7,592 nucleotides of DNA, from contig NZ_QORI02000059.1 of NCBI RefSeq assembly GCF_003325755.1, positions 50 to 7,641 on the forward strand, written 5' to 3'. Positions within the stretch are counted from its first letter, which is position 1; every line of letters starts with the position of its first letter. The DNA is from Pseudomonas sp. SST3 (lineage in GTDB: Bacteria > Pseudomonadota > Gammaproteobacteria > Pseudomonadales > Pseudomonadaceae). Both the position numbers and the translations under genes were made by a program. The notes under the pieces are model-generated. The model did no database searches and was not told the DNA's origin. It saw only the letters and a list, made by a program, of their open reading frames with translations. Positions 1 through 5,890 of this stretch are shown piece by piece.

Positions 1-1346
1 CTCGTCGCCAGGATCGACCGGATGTACCGTTCCAGCTTTTCGAGCGAAGCGGTGAAAGAACCTATGAAGCCCAGAGCGGCTTGATAGGCGACGGTCCAGA
101 CAAGGCCACCGGCCGGCCGCTGTACAGCAGCGAACAGCAGCAGTATCAGTTGGCAGAAGGTCAGGATCAGCTGGTCGTCGATCTGAAGTACAACGAAGAC
201 GGCGTCAACTACACCAAGCGTTTCACCTTCGATCGTGGCGATTACGATCTGGGCGTGCGCTATCTGATCGACAACCAGAGCCAGGAGCCCTGGACCGGTT
301 ATATGTTCGGTCAGCTCAAGCGTGACGACAGTGGCGACCCGTCATCCAGCACAGCAACCGGAACCGCGACCTATCTGGGCGCAGCACTCTGGACCAAGGA
401 CGAGCCTTATACCAAGGTGTCCATGGGCGACATGGATGACAAGAACCTGAAAAAGACTGTCGAAGGCGGGTGGATCGCCTGGCTGCAGCATTACTTCGTG
501 ACGGCGTGGATTCCTGCACCTGATCAAGTCAATCAGGTGCAGACCCGCAAGGACAGCCAAGGCAACTACATCATTGGTTTCACGGGCCCTGCGATCAATA
601 TCGCCCCGGGAAGCCAGGGTGAAACATCCGCTACGCTGTATGCCGGCCCGAAGAGCCAGGACAAGCTTGAGGAGCTCTCTCCAGGCCTGCGGCTGACTGT
701 CGATTACGGCATTCTCTGGTTCATTGCCCAGCCTATCTTCTGGCTGCTGGAAAATATTCACGCACTCCTAGGCAACTGGGGCTGGTCGATTATCGTACTG
801 ACGATCATCATCAAGCTGGCCTTCTTCCCGCTCTCGGCCGCCAGCTATAAGTCGATGGCACGCATGCGCGCGGTATCACCGAAGATGCAGGCGCTCAAGG
901 AGCAGTTCGGTGACGATCGCCAGAAGATGTCCCAGGCGATGATGGAGCTGTACAAGAAAGAGAAGATCAATCCGTTGGGCGGTTGTCTGCCGATTCTGGT
1001 ACAGATGCCCGTGTTCCTCGCGCTTTACTGGGTACTGCTGGAAAGCGTCGAGATGCGCCAGGCCCCGTGGATGTTCTGGATCACTGATCTGTCGATCAAG
1101 GATCCATTCTTCATCCTGCCGATCATCATGGGCGTGACGATGTTCATCCAGCAGCAGCTGAACCCCACGCCGCCGGATCCGATGCAAGCCAAGGTGATGA
1201 AGCTGCTGCCGGTCATCTTCACCTTCTTCTTCCTCTGGTTCCCGGCGGGCCTGGTGCTGTACTGGGTGGTCAACAACGTCTTGTCGATCGCACAGCAGTG
1301 GTACATTACCCGCAAAATCGAGAGGCAGACCGCAGCCGCCGCCTGA
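1..1346 (+). CDS. yidC: Membrane protein insertase YidC, 3' part (5' end outside window)
   Basis: Inner-membrane insertase of the YidC/Oxa1/Alb3 family; it inserts and folds membrane proteins alone or with SecYEG. The frame is open from base 3 and gives 447 residues. The first visible in-frame start (TTG, 81) is not the real one, because family-like sequence (FQLFERSGERTYEAQSG) continues upstream of it. Pseudomonas YidC is about 570–580 residues, so roughly 130 N-terminal residues (first membrane helix and start of the periplasmic domain) are missing. The rest of the periplasmic domain runs to about 690, followed by hydrophobic segments near 690–770, 778–850, 983–1050, 1114–1160 and 1200–1300. 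The cytoplasmic loop contains KMRAV-like and NPLGGCLP motifs. Lys at 813–815 aligns with the positively charged groove residue (Arg366 in E. coli). The C-terminus is short and ends in Ala repeats. A terminator-like hairpin follows. Confidence 0.97.
   Translation, partial: RRQDRPDVPFQLFERSGERTYEAQSGLIGDGPDKATGRPLYSSEQQQYQLAEGQDQLVVDLKYNEDGVNYTKRFTFDRGDYDLGVRYLIDNQSQEPWTGYMFGQLKRDDSGDPSSSTATGTATYLGAALWTKDEPYTKVSMGDMDDKNLKKTVEGGWIAWLQHYFVTAWIPAPDQVNQVQTRKDSQGNYIIGFTGPAINIAPGSQGETSATLYAGPKSQDKLEELSPGLRLTVDYGILWFIAQPIFWLLENIHALLGNWGWSIIVLTIIIKLAFFPLSAASYKSMARMRAVSPKMQALKEQFGDDRQKMSQAMMELYKKEKINPLGGCLPILVQMPVFLALYWVLLESVEMRQAPWMFWITDLSIKDPFFILPIIMGVTMFIQQQLNPTPPDPMQAKVMKLLPVIFTFFFLWFPAGLVLYWVVNNVLSIAQQWYITRKIERQTAAAA
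514..542. repeat. Perfect 11-bp inverted repeat inside yidC
   Basis: CTGCACCTGAT (514–524) and its exact reverse complement ATCAGGTGCAG (532–542) flank a 7-nt spacer (525–531). The repeat lies within the YidC periplasmic-domain coding sequence (codons for PAPDQVNQVQ). As RNA it would form a strong short-loop hairpin; as DNA it is a protein-binding-type dyad. No T-run follows, so it is not a terminator. Its function is unknown and it may be chance. Confidence 0.75.
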
Positions 1347-1362
1347 TCTGCTGAGTCAACAG

Positions 1363-1392
1363 AACGCCCCTTGATTGGGGCGTTTTGCTTTT
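1363..1392 (+). terminator. Rho-independent terminator-like hairpin after yidC
   Basis: The stem arms AACGCCCC (1363–1370) and GGGGCGTT (1377–1384) are perfectly complementary over 8 bp around a 6-nt loop (TTGATT). They are followed by the T-rich tail TTGCTTTT (1385–1392). The hairpin starts 17 bases after the yidC stop codon, as expected for termination of the rpmH–rnpA–yidC side transcript. The tail is interrupted by GC, and mnmE starts only 23 bases later, so partial read-through into mnmE is possible. Confidence 0.8.
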
Positions 1393-1415
1393 CCGATCCT
1401 CCTGGGAGAGTACGC

Positions 1416-2783
1416 ATGAGCCAAGACCACGAAACCATCGCTGCAATTGCCACCGCGCCGGGAAGAGGTGGTATCGGCGTCGTGCGAGTTTCCGGGGCAC
1501 GGGCAAAGGCGGTGGCCATCACGCTTAGCGGACGTGAGCCCATAGCCCGACACGCACACTACGGTCCGTTCCACTCCGATGACGGTGAGGTCATCGATGA
1601 GGGGCTCATGCTGTTTTTCCCGGCCCCGAATTCCTTCACGGGTGAAGACGTGCTGGAACTTCAAGGCCATGGCGGTCCTGTCGTAATGGATATGCTGCTG
1701 CGGCGGTGCGTGGAACTCGGAGTACGGCTGGCCAGGCCGGGTGAGTTCAGCGAGCGGGCTTTCCTCAACGACAAGCTGGACCTTGCACAGGCTGAGGCGA
1801 TCGCCGATCTGATCGAGGCCAGCTCAGCCCAGGCGGCACGTAACGCGGTGCGCTCGCTGCAAGGCGAATTTTCCCGTCGAGTACATGATCTGACGGAAAA
1901 GCTGATCCAGCTGCGCATCTACGTCGAGGCAGCGATCGACTTTCCTGAAGAGGAGATCGATTTTCTGGCCGACGGCCGCGTACTGGCTTTGCTGCAGGCT
2001 GTCAGGCAGGAACTGAGCGAGGTGATTCGCGAAGCCGGTCAAGGCGCGCTGCTGCGTGAGGGCATGAACGTGGTAATCGCTGGGCGCCCCAATGCCGGGA
2101 AATCCAGCCTGCTCAATGCGTTGGCGGGCCGCGAGGCCGCGATTGTTACCGACATCGCCGGCACTACTCGCGATGTGTTGCGTGAACACATTCATATCGA
2201 TGGCATGCCCCTGCACATCATTGATACCGCGGGCCTGCGGGACACCGATGATCAGGTGGAACGAATTGGCGTGGAGCGGGCGATCAAGGCGATTGAGGAT
2301 GCTGACCGGGTTTTGTTGGTGATAGACGCCAGCGCATCACCTGTACATCAACAGAACCCCGATTGGCCCGATTTCCTCGTGGTCAGGCCAGATCGCGCCA
2401 AGACAACCCTTATCCGCAATAAGGCCGATTTGACCGGAGAGAACGCCGCTCTATCAGTCGACCCAGACGGCTACAGCACTTTGAGCCTTTCGGCGCGATC
2501 TGGTGATGGGCTGGAAATGCTCCGAGAGCACTTGAAGAGCTGCATGGGCTACGACCAGACCGCAGAGAGCGGCTTCAGCGCCCGCCGCAGGCACTTGGAC
2601 GCGCTGCGGCAAACAGCCGAGCACCTTGACCATGGGCATGCGCAACTCACCCTCGCGGGGGCGGGAGAGCTATTAGCCGAAGACCTACGCCAGGCCCAGC
2701 AGGCACTCGGCGAGATTACCGGTGCCTTCAGCTCGGATGATCTGTTGGGACGTATCTTTTCGAGCTTCTGCATCGGCAAATAG
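1416..2783 (+). CDS. mnmE: tRNA uridine-5-carboxymethylaminomethyl modification GTPase MnmE (TrmE)
   Basis: Potassium-activated GTPase that works with MnmG to place the (carboxymethyl)aminomethyl group on C5 of wobble U34 in several tRNAs, using a 5,10-methylenetetrahydrofolate-derived carbon. It has 455 residues, the normal family length. The N-terminal folate-binding domain (about 1–118) is followed by a helical domain split by the G domain (about 216–380). G motifs are G223RPNAGKS230 (with the potassium-coordinating Asn226), AGTTRD just after it, D270TAG273 and N335KAD338. The protein ends in C452IGK, the family's conserved C-terminal motif with its functional cysteine. The ATG at 1416 is chosen because the SD-like GGGAGAG (1404–1410) precedes it and the homology-like sequence [19 protein letters not shown] begins there. 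A TTG at 1371 in the same frame lies inside the terminator hairpin and is unlikely. No separate promoter is obvious. Confidence 0.98.
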   Translation: MSQDHETIAAIATAPGRGGIGVVRVSGARAKAVAITLSGREPIARHAHYGPFHSDDGEVIDEGLMLFFPAPNSFTGEDVLELQGHGGPVVMDMLLRRCVELGVRLARPGEFSERAFLNDKLDLAQAEAIADLIEASSAQAARNAVRSLQGEFSRRVHDLTEKLIQLRIYVEAAIDFPEEEIDFLADGRVLALLQAVRQELSEVIREAGQGALLREGMNVVIAGRPNAGKSSLLNALAGREAAIVTDIAGTTRDVLREHIHIDGMPLHIIDTAGLRDTDDQVERIGVERAIKAIEDADRVLLVIDASASPVHQQNPDWPDFLVVRPDRAKTTLIRNKADLTGENAALSVDPDGYSTLSLSARSGDGLEMLREHLKSCMGYDQTAESGFSARRRHLDALRQTAEHLDHGHAQLTLAGAGELLAEDLRQAQQALGEITGAFSSDDLLGRIFSSFCIGK

Positions 2784-2820
2784 CTCGAATGAAGTTCTCG
2801 GCGCTGCGGCGTCAGTTCCG

Positions 2821-2880
2821 GCAGCTCACTTCATGTTGAGCTGCAGTTACCGGGTGTCCGCATTCCCGCTCTAGTGAGCT
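2821..2880. repeat. Overlapping, mutually exclusive inverted repeats after mnmE
   Basis: GCAGCTCA (2821–2828) pairs perfectly with TGAGCTGC (2837–2844) across an 8-nt loop. The overlapping AGCTCACT (2823–2830) also pairs perfectly with AGTGAGCT (2873–2880), which is followed by TTTTGATC. The left arm cannot be in both stems at once. This starts 38 bases after the mnmE stop codon. It could be a weak terminator or a 3'-end-stabilising structure for mnmE mRNA, but the T-run is only four or five bases and a classical terminator is not clear. Confidence 0.5.
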
Positions 2881-2909
2881 TTTGATCCGCTTTCTCACCA
2901 TCCTATCGC

Positions 2910-2940
2910 TGGCCTGGTTTCTTTTTTGCCAAACAGGCCA
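2910..2940. repeat. Inverted repeat with T-rich loop in the mnmE–mnmG spacer
   Basis: TGGCCTG (2910–2916) and CAGGCCA (2934–2940) are perfect 7-bp complements. The stem can extend with TTT (2918–2920) against AAA (2931–2933) after a one-base bulge. The loop contains a run of six T. No T-run follows the stem on either strand, so it is not a normal intrinsic terminator. It sits at the left boundary of the DnaA-box cluster. Confidence 0.5.
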
Positions 2941-2951
2941 TCCAGGAGCTC

Positions 2952-2960
2952 TGTGGAAAA
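2952..2960 (-). promoter_or_regulatory. DnaA box (relaxed consensus)
   Basis: The plus strand reads TGTGGAAAA, which is TTTTCCACA on the minus strand. This fits the relaxed DnaA consensus TTWTNCACA exactly. It is the leftmost box of the cluster. Confidence 0.55.
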
Positions 2961-2986
2961 CCTACCTTGAGACCGGTCCATAACCC

Positions 2987-2995
2987 TATGGATAA
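2987..2995 (-). promoter_or_regulatory. Weak DnaA box with local dyad
   Basis: The minus strand reads TTATCCATA, one mismatch (position 8) from TTATCCACA. It overlaps a small perfect dyad, TCCATA (2977–2982) and TATGGA (2987–2992) with a 4-nt spacer. It has the same orientation as the neighbouring boxes at 2952 and 3014. It would be a low-affinity site at best. Confidence 0.35.
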
Positions 2996-3013
2996 ACTGT
3001 TGGAAAATACGCC

Positions 3014-3022
3014 TGTGTATAA
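3014..3022 (-). promoter_or_regulatory. DnaA box (perfect TTATNCACA)
   Basis: The plus strand reads TGTGTATAA, which is TTATACACA on the minus strand, a full match to TTATNCACA. It lies in the left arm of the 10-bp inverted repeat. A one-mismatch partner, TAATACACA, lies on the plus strand at 3032–3040. Confidence 0.65.
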
Positions 3023-3031
3023 CTAGGCATT

Positions 3032-3040
3032 TAATACACA
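3032..3040 (+). promoter_or_regulatory. Near-consensus DnaA box in right arm of the dyad
   Basis: TAATACACA differs from TTATACACA only at position 2. It opposes the perfect box at 3014–3022 as part of the inverted repeat. Confidence 0.35.
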
Positions 3041-3130
3041 GGCTGCCAACCGGTACTGCACCGCTACAGCCCAGGATCGGCACAAGGTTTCTATAGACTG
3101 AACGTCTTTCAAAGCGCGGCTTACAGAGCT

Positions 3131-3139
3131 TTATCCACA
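3131..3139 (+). promoter_or_regulatory. DnaA box (strong consensus TTATCCACA)
   Basis: This is an exact TTATCCACA, the highest-affinity DnaA 9-mer, on the plus strand. It ends 11 bases before the A+T-rich tract. Box position and direction relative to that tract are what is expected of the box that anchors DnaA next to an unwinding element. Confidence 0.75.
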
Positions 3140-3150
3140 GATAATCGCTG

Positions 3151-3205
3151 CATATTTATAAACATAGAAATAAGCTTTAAATAATTTCTCTATCTTTTTA
3201 TCTAT
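3151..3205. other. AT-rich tract, candidate DNA-unwinding element
   Basis: Only 9 of 55 bases are G or C (84% A+T), in a window whose genes are far richer in GC. It includes a one-mismatch DnaA-like 9-mer, TTATAAACA (3156–3164), followed directly by TAG-AAA-TAA (3165–3173), which resembles DnaA-trio repeats (5'-TAR-3'). Pyrimidine-rich T-runs (CTATCTTTTTATC, 3190–3202) somewhat resemble the E. coli 13-mers. An ordinary AT-rich upstream promoter region for mnmG is the alternative. Confidence 0.5.
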
Positions 3206-3259
3206 GGCTTGCATTTTAGCCAGCGCCCTCTACGGCTGGTCATTTTTTGTGCAAGGGCC

Positions 3260-3288
3260 TTCTTTCACAGGCCTCCAACCCCTATACT
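3260..3288 (+). promoter_or_regulatory. Possible mnmG promoter
   Basis: TATACT (3283–3288) matches the sigma-70 –10 consensus at five of six positions and lies 43 bases before the mnmG start, which is a sensible leader length. The hexamer 17 bp upstream (TTCTTT, 3260–3265) is a poor –35 element, and there is no extended –10 TGn. A promoter is needed somewhere here, because the spacer is long and the mnmG–rsmG–parA–parB cluster is tightly packed. Confidence 0.35.
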
Positions 3289-3321
3289 TGCGCGTTTCCC
3301 AGAACTCATCTGAACAGGCAC

Positions 3322-3325
3322 GAGG
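3322..3325 (+). promoter_or_regulatory. Ribosome binding site deciding the mnmG start
   Basis: GAGG lies 6 nt before the GTG at 3332 but only 3 nt before the tandem GTG at 3329. The spacing favours 3332, which also gives the usual N-terminus (MDFP...[13 protein letters not shown]) and residue numbers identical to E. coli MnmG at the catalytic cysteine. Confidence 0.6.
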
Positions 3326-3331
3326 TGCGTG

Positions 3332-5224
3332 GTGGATTTCCCTTCCCGTTTTGACGTCATCGTTATCGGCGGTGGCCATGCCGGTACCGAAGCTGCATTG
3401 GCAGCCGCTCGAATCGGCGTGCGGACTCTGCTGCTCACTCACAATGTCGAGACTCTCGGGCAGATGAGCTGCAATCCGGCGATTGGCGGTATCGGCAAGA
3501 GCCATCTGGTGAAGGAAATCGATGCGCTCGGCGGCGCCATGGCGACCGCGACGGACAAAAGCGGAATTCAATTTCGCGTACTCAACAGCCGCAAAGGTCC
3601 TGCAGTGCGTGCAACCCGTGCTCAGGCTGACCGAGTGCTCTACAAGGCCGCAGTCCGCGAAACCTTGGAGAACCAGGCGAATCTTTGGATATTTCAACAA
3701 GCAGCTGATGATCTGATCGTTGAAGCGGACCAGGTCAAAGGCGTGGTCACCCAGATGGGACTGCGCTTCTTCGCTGATTCGGTAGTCCTCACGACAGGGA
3801 CCTTCCTGGGCGGACTTATCCACATCGGTTTGCAGAACTACTCCGGCGGTCGCGCGGGCGACCCGCCCTCCATCGCGCTAGCCAAACGTCTGCGTGAACT
3901 GCCGCTTCGCGTCGGCCGTCTGAAAACCGGGACGCCGCCCCGCATCGATGGACGAAGCGTCGACTTTTCGGTAATGACCGAACAGCCAGGCGATACCCCC
4001 ATCCCACCGATGTCGTTTCTGGGCCATGCCGCGCAGCATCCGAAACAGCTCAGTTGCTGGATCACCCATACCAATGCGCGGACTCATGAAATCATCGCGG
4101 CCAACCTCGACCGGTCACCAATGTATTCCGGCGTCATCGAAGGCGTGGGGCCACGCTACTGCCCGTCGATCGAGGACAAGATCCATCGCTTCGCCGACAA
4201 GGACAGCCATCAGGTCTTCATCGAGCCCGAGGGCCTGACGACCCATGAGCTCTACCCCAACGGTATCTCCACTTCGTTGCCATTCGATGTTCAGCTGCAG
4301 ATCGTGCAAAGCATCCGCGGCCTGGAACAGGCCCATATCGTTCGTCCCGGCTACGCCATCGAGTACGATTATTTCGATCCACGCGACCTCAAATACAGCC
4401 TGGAAACCAAGGTTATCGGCGGGCTGTTCTTTGCTGGCCAGATCAACGGCACCACCGGTTACGAAGAAGCCGGTGCTCAAGGACTGCTCGCCGGCACCAA
4501 TGCCGCGCTACGCGCTCAGGGTAAGGATAGCTGGTGCCCGCGTCGCGACGAGGCTTACCTCGGTGTGCTGGTAGACGACCTGATTACGCTTGGGACTCAG
4601 GAGCCGTATCGCATGTTCACGTCGCGCGCCGAGTATCGCCTGATACTTCGCGAAGACAACGCCGATCTACGGCTGACCGAAAAGGGCCGTGAGCTGGGGT
4701 TGGTGGATGATGTTCGCTGGGCGGCGTTCGAGCGCAAACGCGAAGGCATTGAGCGAGAAGAACAGCGCCTGAAGAGCACCTGGGTACGCCCGGCAACGCC
4801 ACAAGGGGAGGCGATTGCCGAACGCTTCGGCACCCCGCTGACCCACGAATACAATTTGCTGAACCTGCTCGCTCGACCAGAAATAGACTATCGGGGCCTG
4901 GTTCAGCTCACCGGAGCGGGTGTAGAGGATCCTCAGGTGGCCGAGCAGGTCGAGATCAGGAGCAAGTACGCCGGCTACATCGATCGCCAGCAGGAAGAGA
5001 TTACGCGGCTGCGGGCAAGCGAGAATGTCGCGCTGCCTGCGGATCTGGAGTACGCGACCATCTCTGGACTGTCGAAGGAAATCCAGCACAAGCTTTCCCT
5101 CGCACGTCCCGAAACGCTTGGGCAGGCGTCGCGGATCCCGGGCGTAACCCCAGCAGCCGTTTCCCTTCTGATGATTCATCTGAAAAAGCGCAGTGCCGGG
5201 CAGACGCTGGAGCACAGCGCTTGA
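3332..5224 (+). CDS. mnmG: tRNA uridine-5-carboxymethylaminomethyl modification enzyme MnmG (GidA)
   Basis: FAD- and NADH-dependent partner of MnmE; the complex modifies C5 of U34 in tRNAs reading NNA/NNG codons. It has 630 residues, the normal length. The N-terminal Rossmann FAD-binding motif is G13GGHAGTE20. Next comes the conserved segment C47[12 protein letters not shown], then the family signature [11 protein letters not shown] with catalytic Cys277, then the second signature A368[16 protein letters not shown]. The C-terminal helical domain that contacts MnmE ends the protein. The start is one of two tandem GTG codons (3329 or 3332); 3332 is preferred on SD spacing. The stop codon overlaps the rsmG start by one base (TGATG), suggesting translational coupling. 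The gene reads away from the origin-like spacer, as mnmG does in E. coli, where its transcription influences oriC. Confidence 0.98.
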   Translation: MDFPSRFDVIVIGGGHAGTEAALAAARIGVRTLLLTHNVETLGQMSCNPAIGGIGKSHLVKEIDALGGAMATATDKSGIQFRVLNSRKGPAVRATRAQADRVLYKAAVRETLENQANLWIFQQAADDLIVEADQVKGVVTQMGLRFFADSVVLTTGTFLGGLIHIGLQNYSGGRAGDPPSIALAKRLRELPLRVGRLKTGTPPRIDGRSVDFSVMTEQPGDTPIPPMSFLGHAAQHPKQLSCWITHTNARTHEIIAANLDRSPMYSGVIEGVGPRYCPSIEDKIHRFADKDSHQVFIEPEGLTTHELYPNGISTSLPFDVQLQIVQSIRGLEQAHIVRPGYAIEYDYFDPRDLKYSLETKVIGGLFFAGQINGTTGYEEAGAQGLLAGTNAALRAQGKDSWCPRRDEAYLGVLVDDLITLGTQEPYRMFTSRAEYRLILREDNADLRLTEKGRELGLVDDVRWAAFERKREGIEREEQRLKSTWVRPATPQGEAIAERFGTPLTHEYNLLNLLARPEIDYRGLVQLTGAGVEDPQVAEQVEIRSKYAGYIDRQQEEITRLRASENVALPADLEYATISGLSKEIQHKLSLARPETLGQASRIPGVTPAAVSLLMIHLKKRSAGQTLEHSA

Positions 5225-5871
5225 TGGAAGCCGAATACACGCGCTACGCCGAAGAACTCAAGCAGGGTGCGGCACTACTGGGTGTTGAGCTGAGCGAAGC
5301 GCAGCAAGCGCAACTGCTCGCCTATCTGGCGCTGCTGCACAAGTGGAACAAGGCTTATAACCTGACCGCCGTTCGTGATCCGGCGGAGATGGTTTCGCGT
5401 CATCTGCTCGACAGCCTCAGCGTTGCACCGCACGTGGAGAAAGGCGGCGCGCGCTGGCTCGATGTTGGCAGCGGTGGCGGAATGCCGGGCATTCCGCTGG
5501 CCATCCTGTTTCCGGAGCGAAGCTTCACGCTGCTCGACTCTAACGGCAAGAAGACCCGCTTTCTCACCCAGGTCAAGCTCGAGCTGAAACTCACCAACGT
5601 TGAAGTTGTCCACAAGCGGGTCGAGCAGTTCCGGCCAGAACAGCCGTTTACCGGAATCACTTCGCGGGCGTTCAGTTCGCTGAATGATTTCGCCAGCTGG
5701 ACGCGTCACCTTGGCGATCTGGATACCCGTTGGCTCGCCATGAAAGGTGTGCAGCCGGACGACGAGCTGCAGGCGCTGCCAGAGGACTTCCAACTGGAGT
5801 GCTGTCTGGTTCTCAAGGTTCCCGGTTGCCAAGGGCAACGCCATCTGCTGATACTGCGCCGCACTTCATGA
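5224..5871 (+). CDS. rsmG: 16S rRNA (guanine527-N7)-methyltransferase RsmG (GidB)
   Basis: S-adenosylmethionine-dependent methyltransferase that makes m7G527 in the 530 loop of 16S rRNA; loss of the enzyme in several bacteria gives low-level streptomycin resistance. It has 215 residues, typical for the family. The conserved N-terminal segment [13 protein letters not shown] (41–53) leads to the SAM-binding glycine loop D80VGSGGGMPG89. LLDSNGKK (103–110) is the next Rossmann segment and SRAF (147–150) the conserved later motif. The ATG at 5224 shares its A with the mnmG stop codon. A TTG directly before it (5221) is possible but has no better SD. The nearest SD-like sequence (TGGAG, 5208–5212) is 11 nt upstream, so coupling to mnmG translation is likely. 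parA begins 20 bases after the stop. Confidence 0.97.
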   Translation: MEAEYTRYAEELKQGAALLGVELSEAQQAQLLAYLALLHKWNKAYNLTAVRDPAEMVSRHLLDSLSVAPHVEKGGARWLDVGSGGGMPGIPLAILFPERSFTLLDSNGKKTRFLTQVKLELKLTNVEVVHKRVEQFRPEQPFTGITSRAFSSLNDFASWTRHLGDLDTRWLAMKGVQPDDELQALPEDFQLECCLVLKVPGCQGQRHLLILRRTS

Positions 5872-5890
5872 CTCCGGACAGACACTGACC

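Larger units (their letters stand above)
3011..3043. repeat. 10-bp inverted repeat built on a DnaA box
   Basis: GCCTGTGTAT (3011–3020) and ATACACAGGC (3034–3043) are perfect reverse complements separated by 13 bp. The left arm contains most of a perfect DnaA box and the right arm most of a near-box, so two DnaA-like sites face each other. The symmetry extends outside the 9-mers into GCC/GGC, which is more than two opposed boxes require. Confidence 0.75.
2941..3206. other. oriC-like region: DnaA-box cluster plus AT-rich tract
   Basis: This part of the 548-bp non-coding spacer between mnmE and mnmG holds two perfect TTATNCACA DnaA boxes (3014–3022 minus, 3131–3139 plus). It also has one good relaxed box (2952–2960 minus, TTTTCCACA) and several one-mismatch 9-mers (2987–2995 minus, 3032–3040 plus, 3156–3164 plus). 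The 84% A+T tract at 3151–3205 directly follows the strongest box. Box cluster, AT-rich unwinding element and mnmG immediately downstream match the general architecture of E. coli oriC. In Pseudomonas the well-known origin is between rpmH and dnaA, so this may be a second or auxiliary origin, a relic, or a DnaA-titration or regulatory site. Function is inferred from architecture only. Confidence 0.6.

Noticed and set aside
616..626. GGTGAAACA in yidC as a parS half site
   Set aside because: The other half of the palindrome is absent.
2895..3083. 62-codon minus-strand open frame in the mnmE–mnmG spacer
   Set aside because: It covers the DnaA-box cluster and dyads, has no convincing SD, and has no recognisable product. 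The non-coding signals explain the region better.
3204..3467. 87-codon plus-strand open frame starting in the spacer and running into mnmG
   Set aside because: It overlaps mnmG in another frame for about half its length, has no clear SD, and shows no family motif.
3230..3823. 197-codon open frame on the minus strand across the mnmG start
   Set aside because: It lies opposite strongly conserved mnmG coding sequence and the spacer, and its protein has no recognisable family features. It is a shadow frame typical of GC-rich DNA.
3845..3867. GC-rich imperfect hairpin in mnmG (GGCGG...CCGCC)
   Set aside because: It falls on the conserved GGRAGDPPS coding motif and is explained by codon choice in a GC-rich gene.
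4541..4562. CGTCGCGACG palindrome and an adjacent 5-bp stem in mnmG
   Set aside because: Short GC-rich palindromes are common at this base composition, and nothing around it suggests a site.
5335..5350. GTGGAACA in rsmG as a parS half site
   Set aside because: The right half matches TGTTNCACGTGNAACA fully, but the left half does not. A single half site is expected by chance and lies in conserved coding sequence.
5428..5443. CACGTG core in rsmG as a possible parS site
   Set aside because: Only about 8 of 16 positions match the parS consensus TGTTCCACGTGAAACA; both flanks are wrong.
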